Part shown: one piece after another, positions 56,850 to 64,000 of the stretch
Numbering within the stretch: position 1 is the stretch's first letter
Layout: every line of letters starts with the position of its first letter
NCBI GenBank assembly: GCA_941918925.1
Contig: OW799237.1
Coordinates: 73,171,126-73,235,125 of the forward strand
DNA: 64,000 nt
From: Phyto melanocephala
Taxonomy: Eukaryota > Arthropoda > Insecta > Diptera > Rhinophoridae
Direction: 5' to 3'
Translations under genes and position numbers: made by a program
Notes under the pieces: model-generated
Seen by the model: only the letters and a program-made list of their open reading frames with translations
Told to the model about the DNA's origin: nothing
The model's database searches: none

Positions 56850-57000
56850 CAGTTATAGCCACCACCCTTAAAATAAAAATATAAATTAAAAAATTATCAT
56901 GAAAAAAAAAACTTTATTTATAAAAACTTAATGAAAATAAAATAATATGCAATTAAAACGCAATTATAATATGCATAAAAACAAAATTTAGAACATTTTT

Positions 57001-58425
57001 TCAATTATTGGCAATATCCATCCTTGTAGAAGTTGACGCTTGTGGTTCTGATGATCTTGTTTTCTTCGTAGGTTGTTCATATTCATGGTCTGAGTCTGTA
57101 TCGTCATCCGAGATACACATACTATTAGATATGACAATATTGAAATACAGAGTACGATACGTACCGTTTTTAATTTTCTCATCACTGAGTTTCGGAAAGA
57201 TGGATTTCAAACAGTCAAAGGCGCCGTTAACTTTTTTGACCACCACTTCAACGAATTTCCCAGCTATTCCCAGTTTCATGTGGAGCGGTGGCAACAAAAT
57301 ATCATCCAGGTACTTTATCATAGGTTCATTGCGTAATTTTAATTGTTTGTTGAGCTCGGGAGTTCTTCCTTTCCAATCTTTACATTGATATTGATTTCCT
57401 TTGTATCGTGAATCCCAATTACAAAGGAAGCAGAAGTATTTTGGATATCCGCCCTTTTCTATAATCCCTTGTAGTATGTTGACCACCTTCAGATCGCAAC
57501 AAATGTTCCATTTGTGTTCATCGTATTTGATTTTCTTCAAAATTTCGCCCAATGCTTCATACGTTTCCTTCATAGTTGTGCTGAATCCCAATGGAATGCA
57601 TGGTTTTTTATTTTTTTTTGTGCAGCAGCACAGCCTTCAAACTAGTAACTGAACCATCGATGAATAAACGCCAGTCGCCAGCGATATAATCCATTCCCAA
57701 TTTTTTCACTAAACCTGGGATATCATGGCCGTACGTGAACGTATTTGCTTCGTCAACGGAATAAAATTTCTGAAAATCAGCTTGGCGTTGTCGGTATGAT
57801 GTTGCGCTGACATTTTGCTGTGTGAGTTTTCTTCTCTTCAAAAATGATGTCAGCCATTCGGAGTCGTGTTGTGATAGTCCCAGCTTGGCCACAATGTAAT
57901 CCATTTCGATTTGTGGTAGCGGTTGTGGTGCACTATTTTCAATATCGGGTATCCAATCAGCATCATCCAAATTGGTCGGATTGGTGAAAACGGTTTCGGC
58001 TAGCAGGGACACAGTATCCGCACTCGGAGGTTTAGGTGCATCGCTATCAGCAGGGCGTTGCACTGGAAGTGTGGCAGTAAATGCAGCAGAGTATACTTTT
58101 GTTTTCAATTGTTGTCTGTTTTATCCAGGACGAAAATTTATGCATGCATAGCACCTGGCTTCATCATGTCCAGTTGTGTCTTCCACCCAAATTACAGGCT
58201 TCATAAAAGATAACTTTCTACTTTTTCCGTGAATCCATTTTAGAAGGGTAGTGTGTTCGGCGTAAAATTTGCACCACTTAAATCTGCTTCATCGAAATAA
58301 TTACAATACGCGGTTTTGAATTGCTCAGTAAACAAATTTCTTCGATCTTTTTTCTGTATTTTTCGGACGATATGACCACAAACGTAACAATATTCATCCA
58401 AATATGGGCACTTTTTGTTTTCCAT
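57001..58425 (-). pseudogene. transposase-like protein of the 3.1-kb transposon, frame-shifted
   Basis: Starts at ATG 58425: MENKKCPYLDEYCYVCGHIV (CxxC finger), to about 58250. After a shift comes WVEDTTGHDEARCYACINFR (second CxxC with an upstream His) and a TAA. From 58108: LPQIEMDYIVAKLGLSQHDS, LTSFLKRRKLTQQNVSATSY, NTFTYGHDIPGLVKKLGMDY, GDWRLFIDGSVTSLKAVLLH. A shift in the A run at 57606-57614 leads to GFSTTMKETYEALGEILKKI, HKWNICCDLKVVNILQGI, KYFCFLCNWDSRYKGNQYQC and ILLPPLHMKLGIAGKFVEVV, ending at 57001 with an acidic/basic tail. Acidic residues in FIDGS and CCDLK are catalytic candidates. From memory, this is a multi-copy arthropod family normally continuing with a DEHGxRFHQ block that is missing here. 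Confidence 0.65.
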
Positions 58426-58900
58426 ATTGATATATTTTATGTTTTGTTGTTATTCACTTTTAAAAAACTGGAGGAAAATCACTTTTACTGTTCGCGTTCG
58501 TCGGCACTGGCTGAATGCCAAAAATCGATCAATGCACAACTATAAATACTACGTATTTTTAAATATTTTACTGCCAGGTACTTATAAATGGGCGCATATT
58601 TTAAGGGCGGCTGGCTATATACCTGATTCAGCACTTGTACGTTTCAAACTGTGCAAAACTTTCAAAATAATGACCACCCTTAAATGTGGGTGCAATTTCT
58701 GTAAAAAAATCATATAGGTAGCCACCGGAAAAACCAAAATAACAAAAAGGTCCACTTTCCGTTTAATTGTCCACGTACATTTATTACCGCAATCATAAAA
58801 ATCAAATAACCTTTTGTTTATTCCTTTTTTTTTTAATTCTCAGAATCATGAAAAAGGTGTCAATGTTTTCTCCAAATAATGTTGTGCATATCTCGAGCAA

Positions 58901-59427
58901 ATTTTTGAAATTCATACATTTACTCAATTGCGAATAAAAGCGAAACGCGTGCATCGATTTTTATGATCTTTGTCTCATTTTGCTCATAGGTTATGTGACT
59001 TTGCGAAAAAATAACTAGACTTGAAACTTTTTTCCATTTTGGATTTTTTATGTATTTAAAAAAAAAAAAATTTTAATTTTTAGGCAAAAAATAATTTTTT
59101 CCCTTCATACATTCATTTTTAACTTCGAAAGTGTTACTTGTATAGGAAAACAATATATGAACAGATTAAGGGAATTGTAATTTTTAATTTTTTAAAATTT
59201 ATTTCAACTAAATTGGGCTAGTGGTTGTCGAGCTATGTCAAACAACAGGGCCTAAAACGTGATAAATTTCCCTATACAATAGTACTAACTTCAAATCGAT
59301 ACTAACTTCAAATCGCAGGTAAGAAGACAAAACGAATGATGCAGAAATTCTTGTTTTTGGGTCTAATTTCACATACAGTTCACAGAATTGAGTTGGCAAT
59401 CAATTTACTGAAAAATGTTGTACTGTG
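58901..59427 (-). repeat. right long terminal inverted repeat of the 3.1-kb transposon
   Basis: Inverted partner of 56333-56849. Differences are a few substitutions, an A-run length change near 59055 and about 12 extra bases near 59405. Confidence 0.8.
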
Positions 59428-59430
59428 TAA

Positions 59431-60435
59431 TATTAAGTTGACACTTAAATTTAAACTAAATAACTCATAAATTTCAATGTACGAATTGAACAAAAATGCG
59501 CAATTACACTTAACTATTTTATAACTATTAAATGTTCGTAAAAATATTACATCACTTCGATAATTTTACTTTTCAAGTAATCTAATCGGACCAACAAAAT
59601 TGAGACTTTTGGGTTGTGGAAAAGTGCTGGAAAAGCGCTAGACTAGCATCGCTGTTGGTGCGTATCAAATTGAGTTTGATTACAAGGTGTAAAGCAATAA
59701 GTGAAACAATATGTAACTAAAGTACTGCATAACTTTAATTTTTACCGTAATAGGTATAGTTGTAATTATTTTTTTATTGAGGTTTAGGATAACTCCAATG
59801 GATGTTTCAGTGTACTAGCACTAGATAATTATTTGGCTGAAAAAAAACAACATCACCATTTATTTTTAATTTAATTTTCAAATGCTTTCCAGAGCCTCCT
59901 CCAGTAACTGCCAATCGACCTATTCATTCGTATAGGAAGCCGGAATTTCCGAATTCGACTTCTTATTGCAAATTTTGCATGTCGTCAATTGAGAGTCCGG
60001 GTAATTGAACCTTTATACAGTTAACCGGCATCACACAATTAACCAATGCAAGATTTAGACGCAAAACATTCGAAGCCTGATGAAAAGAACGTCCTGATTG
60101 TCCTTATTCGACAACGATAATAAAGTGTGAGCTCTAGACCCGACCAGAGCTGAATTACGACTCTTTATTAACTTTAGGTTATTTATATATCGTAAAAGGT
60201 AATGTTAAAAATCAGAAATTACATAAAGCAAAAAAATTATTTAAAGCAAATAAACCAACATTTATATTAAGTATAAACGTAACAATACTTCATCAACTTA
60301 AACAAGCAAAACAACTGTGTAATTTTGGGTGTGTGCTTAAATTGACCGCCATAACAATAAAAGCAGACATAAACAGTTTTTCCTTATTCCCACAGATTTA
60401 TTGAACTTTTCCCCCAATTGATTTTTATCTTATAC
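59431..60435. other. spacer, nothing recognised
   Basis: No supported feature. Confidence 0.5.
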
Positions 60436-60439
60436 CGCC

Positions 60440-61290
60440 ATCAAAAAAATGGTAGGGGTATATTCATTTTGTCATTCCGTTTGTAACACATCAAATTATC
60501 CATTTTAGACCCCATAAAGTAAATATTTTCTGAATCGGGGTTAAATTTTATGGCGATCTAGCTATGTCCATCCGTCTGTGAAAAGTCGCTCATATTTCAT
60601 ATACACAAGGTCTGTTTGGTACTGAAAATGGGCTAAATCGGAATGTTAGGAAGAGAGTTATAGCTCTATGTATTAGACAAGACAAGACAAGGAGTTATAG
60701 AACAAAATGCACGAAAATTTATATCGCACTGTGTATTTTTCGGTATATTAAAAATTTTAAATGTAATAAAACTGACAAAATTAGATGCATGAGTCTGAAA
60801 TTTTGCAAACACTGCTTTTTGGTGAAAGGATTTGTTGAGTTTATTGGCAGAAACTATTTTGACACGCGTACTGCAACGCCCACTTTTCACGTAATTTTCT
60901 GTTAATGAAATTTAAAAGCTCATAAAACTGACAGAATTAGAGATATTGTGTAAAATTTCGCACATATAGCTTTCTAGTCAATGTTATTGTTATGCCAGAA
61001 AATGAAGGTGACACGCCCACTTTAATGCCTACCTATGCCTATATAACGCTTTATCTTAAATTTTTTGGGAGAATAAAAAACTATACGGAAATATCTCCGT
61101 TTTTTTTATTAGCAGAATTTATATGGACACGCCTACTTTCACGCCCACTAAATTTGCGAAAATATTTTACTAGCATATTGAAGTTATAAAAAGAAAGTAA
61201 TAAATATTTTAGTATAAGGAGATTATTCCATAGCGATTACTGCTATAAAAGTACATCAAATTGGTGGCGGATATCAAATTTTGTTTGTTT
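60440..61290 (-). repeat. dispersed repeat E, inverted copy
   Basis: TTTTGTCATTCCGTTTGTAA near 60467, GACCCCATAAAGTAAATA near 60509, GGCGATCTAGCTATGTCC near 60551, ACGCCCACTTTTCACG near 60877 and GTGACACGCCCACTTTAA near 61007: the complement of the 24.8-26.6 kb copy. Confidence 0.7.
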
Positions 61291-62335
61291 AGTTTGTACA
61301 TATTAGTTGTTAGCTATTTGAAGTCAATGTTTGTTAAAACTATTTATGTTTAAACTTTATCTCTTTCATGTTTGACCATTAATTCATACCACAAGAAATT
61401 TAATTTAATTTATCACTCTTTGCTCATGTGTCTGTGGTTATCCACTTTAAAACCTGAAAAAGTCATTTATGAGTCTTCATAAAACTTTCTTTTCTGGTTA
61501 AAATTTTGTACTTTTTCTTAATCTTTAATATTTTTTACTTAAAACGCAGTAGAGTTTTTCTGTACAGTTGACTTAAATAGAAAAACATGCTTTTAGATCT
61601 TTGAAATTTAACCCACTCAAAAATAATTGAAAAACTTAAAATACTATGTTTGACTGTGACGAATTAAGTATACCCTTGACCAATATAAAAGTATGCGGTT
61701 GTAAATGTTAAGTTACATCCAATTGAATTCTTTTTTAAAGTATATTTCTCTGATTTAAAAAGTTTTTATGCATACAGGCTTACGTACCTTTCGCAGAAAA
61801 TAAAATTGTTTTATATTTATTAAATATATATAGAGTCAGTGAAATATATTTATATTTCAGCTTTTAAATAGGGGCTTAAATAAGTACTTACTATTATAGC
61901 AATAAATAAGTACTTGATTTTAATAACCAAAATGACCCATTAATATTATGGACTTACAGAAGTCGTTCGGTTCTTTTAAGGACAAAAATTCGGTTACATT
62001 AATCTGCAATACGTTAGTTTGAAATTCGATAAGTAATAATCGATAAGTCAACACTTTTTAAATAAAATGTTTTGCCGCTGTTGTCAAATAATTATTACTT
62101 ATACCCTGAGCATGCTGAACTAAATGAGAATATTATAAAAAGTTGTGAATGGCTTGTAGCAAGTATCGCAATTAGAAATTGTATTTTGTAAAAAATGTCT
62201 AGAAAATATCTGAAAAAAAGTCCTTTTGCATCACATTATAAATCAAGTCATTCCTAAAACACTTTTAGTAAGGCAGCCGATATGTAATAGTCATTGAAAA
62301 GTATGTTGTTTAGTAAGAGCAAGTCATCACCTAGT
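61291..62335. other. spacer, nothing recognised
   Basis: No gene. AATAAGTACTTA words near 61876-61915 recall the repeat at 40085. Confidence 0.45.
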
Positions 62336-62339
62336 TTTT

Positions 62340-62660
62340 GCTGGGAATACTTACCACAGCGTAGCTTAGCTTAGATTTCAGATTTGATGTTATACGGCAT
62401 CTTACTTTATTGTTTTCGAAGCCATATTTGATTTTTAATTTTTACATAGTTAACTGTCAAGCCCTTCCATTTGAGAACCATATTAATGAGGTAGAGAAAA
62501 AAAATTATCCGCTATTTTGTTTCGGACATCATCTTAGATTTTAATTTTTTCATCGTTTTTTTTTTTGTATTCTACTGGTCAAACCATTTCATTTGATACC
62601 AACACTATGAGGGTCAAATTATTAAACAATTTCTTTAACATTGTATTTAAGTTTTACTAT
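62340..62660 (-). repeat. dispersed repeat D copy following a repeat A-type edge
   Basis: CTTACCACAGCGTAGCTTAG at 62350 matches the edge near 54990. Then AACTGTCAAGCCCTTCCATT near 62452 and CGGACATCATCTTAGATTTT near 62523 match repeat D in reverse. Confidence 0.5.
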
Positions 62661-62666
62661 TCTTTA

Positions 62667-63237
62667 AGCACGATGGCCACGTTCAAACTGATTTGACAAA
62701 TAATATGTATGTATTGGTAATATTTGGTTTTGCTTAACACAGCAACGTATCAAACTCAAACCATCAAATTTCATTTCAAAACTGTTTTTAAAAGGCAAGA
62801 ACGTGTGAATAATTTGGTCGCAAAATATTTTTAATGTTTACAAATTAATTTTTTTTATTTTTTATTTTTTTTTTTTTATTTTTTTTTTTCTTATCTTTGT
62901 TGCTGTATTCCTTGGATTTGACCTGCTATAAAGCAGGCAAACCACGGTATACTTCAATAAATTCAAGTATAAATTTTTTTTCCTCCATATTTTACTTAAC
63001 CACAAAATTTTTGCCGTACGGTGTTGTCGCTGCGAAAACTGAATAAAAATGCCATTTGACGTTTTTCGCAGCAACACATCAAACTCGCTTCAAATCATAG
63101 TAGCGTCGGCAGTGAAAATCTAAATTGTTTTGATTTTCGTCAAACTCACATGAACATATACGTGTGAGATTTTTTTCACTAACACAATCAAAAAAAACTG
63201 AGTTTGACAAATCAGTTTGATACGTGGCCATCGTGCT
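62667..63237. mobile_element. 571-bp MITE flanked by TTA
   Basis: Inverted ends AGCACGATGGCCACG and the complement CGTGGCCATCGTGCT, extending inward with TCAAACTGATTTG. TTA flanks both sides (62664-62666 and 63238-63240). A 3-bp TWA duplication is typical of PIF/Harbinger elements. No transposase. It interrupts a repeat A copy. Confidence 0.7.
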
Positions 63238-63660
63238 TTATAATTATTTTATCCGCTTAAAAACATCACGTCGTAAAATAATAAAATAGGTTAATGTATG
63301 TATGTGTCTATAATTAAAAAACCTTCAAAAATAAATTATTTTTTTTTTTTTTGGCTCGGCCGTGATCCGAAGCCATCTTTACTCTAACCAGTGTACTACC
63401 TTTGTGTTGTCAAAACATGAGGTGGTCATGAGGCTTTTCTCATATCTCAGTTATTTATGAAATGATTTTTCTGATTTTCAATAACGATCTGCTGTCACAT
63501 ATTTTTAAAATTGCATATCCCATACACGGACGGACGGACATAAATCAATCGACTTTCCTAGTCATTCATTTTCGTAAAATATCTACTTCATGGGGTCGCA
63601 AACGAATATTGTAGAAACTTGACAATGAATAACAGTAGGCTTATATGATGAATTTTATGA
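63238..63660 (+). repeat. dispersed repeat A copy
   Basis: Resumes after the MITE with ATTTTATCCGCTTAAAAACA, then GATCCGAAGCC near 63365, CTAACCAGTGTACTACC, CTCATATCTCAGTTATTTAT near 63439, GACGGACGGAC near 63529 and ATGGGGTCGCAAACG near 63590. Confidence 0.7.
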
Positions 63661-64000
63661 CGTCCAATTTTGGACGTCATTTTTTGTTTGGTAGCAAGCG
63701 GTGTAGAGAAGAAAGGGGGGTAGCAAAATAGACATGGTTTCTGTTTTCATGGTTTTTTTTTGACACATCGCTTTACACTTTTTTCTGTTATTTCTGTTAC
63801 GTTTTATTTTTATATTCTCATCAACTGTTTTGTGCTTTTTGACTGATAAAAAAAAATATTAAACAGTAATTAGTTTTTTCTACATTCAAAATAAAGAAAA
63901 TAAAAAATATTAAAAATATAAATTTAATAGTCAACAATACAAATTAGAAATTAGACGTCCAAAAAAAAACATCGTATAAATTTGAGTAGTTTTTGGAAAC
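63661..64000. other. end of window, small hairpin only
   Basis: ATGACGTCCAATTTTGGACG pairs with the following CGTCAT at 63657-63680. Nothing else was recognised. Confidence 0.45.

Larger units (their letters stand above)
56333..59427 (-). mobile_element. 3.1-kb DNA transposon with ~0.52-kb terminal inverted repeats
   Basis: Left end CACAGTACAACA at 56333 and the complement TGTTGTACTGTG ending at 59427. TAA occurs directly outside both ends (56330-56332 and 59428-59430), a possible 3-bp target duplication. The arms pair almost base for base over 56333-56849 and 58901-59427, with one ~12-bp length difference near the tips. One broken protein frame on the minus strand lies between them. Superfamily not recognised: CACAG tips and a 3-bp duplication would fit CACTA/Chapaev-like groups, but that is a guess. 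Confidence 0.8.

Noticed and set aside
60076..60110. CTGATGA near 60079 as a hammerhead core
   Set aside because: No stem II/GAA arrangement follows.

Overview
The window looks like heterochromatin-like or intron/intergenic DNA of an insect, most probably a higher (cyclorrhaphan) fly. The evidence is its very high A+T, the absence of operons or long intact genes, and the mixture of transposon families: several mariner/Tc1 subfamilies, hAT, Helitron, piggyBac-like remains, RNase H-bearing non-LTR elements, and short dispersed repeats ending in the near-palindrome ATTCGGCnnGCCGAAT. No species is claimed. No rRNA, tRNA, CRISPR or virus-like gene was seen.

Layout. 1-1.1 kb: decayed piggyBac-like transposase. 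1.95-2.65 kb: array of a ~118-bp satellite, which recurs inverted at 21.6-22.7 kb. 3.35-3.53 kb: remnant of a small secreted-peptide gene. 5.8-7.0 kb: non-LTR 3' end with RNase H. 7.1-11.0 kb: cluster of fold-back elements carrying hammerhead-ribozyme motifs beside a reverse-transcriptase fragment. 11.4-13.7 kb: Helitron pieces flanking a broken ORF that has a CtBP-type PLDLS motif. 14.6-17.6 kb: two dead mariner/Tc1 elements. 23.35-23.58 kb: the best host-gene candidate, a 5' coding exon on the minus strand with a clean splice donor. 24.8-28.4 kb: dispersed repeats with a mariner remnant and an R1-like insertion. 29-34 kb: gene-poor, with a MITE, a hAT and another ribozyme-bearing fold-back. 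34.9-39.8 kb: two mariner remnants and dispersed repeats. 40-45 kb: short repeats and a hAT MITE. 45.35-49.26 kb: one RT element interrupted by a Tc1 element and by a ribozyme-bearing insertion that itself holds a hAT. 52-56.2 kb: two dead mariners. 56.33-59.43 kb: a 3.1-kb DNA transposon with ~0.52-kb terminal inverted repeats, of a family I cannot name. 60-64 kb: more dispersed repeats and a TTA-flanked MITE.

The most interesting signal is a group of non-coding elements. At least seven copies of complete or near-complete type I hammerhead-ribozyme motifs (CTGATGA, stem II, GAA, palindromic stem III, cleavage nucleotide, returning stem I), from three different sequence families, sit in inverted-repeat or single long-terminal-repeat-like units. 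Three fold-back units (one without a visible ribozyme) have 13-15 bp target duplications and a one-sided unpaired extension of about 33-37 nt. This matches what is known of Penelope-like retroelements (inverted pLTRs, a short one-sided extension, minimal hammerheads). No Penelope reverse transcriptase or GIY-YIG domain is present, so these would be non-autonomous. All protein-coding transposon copies seen here are broken.
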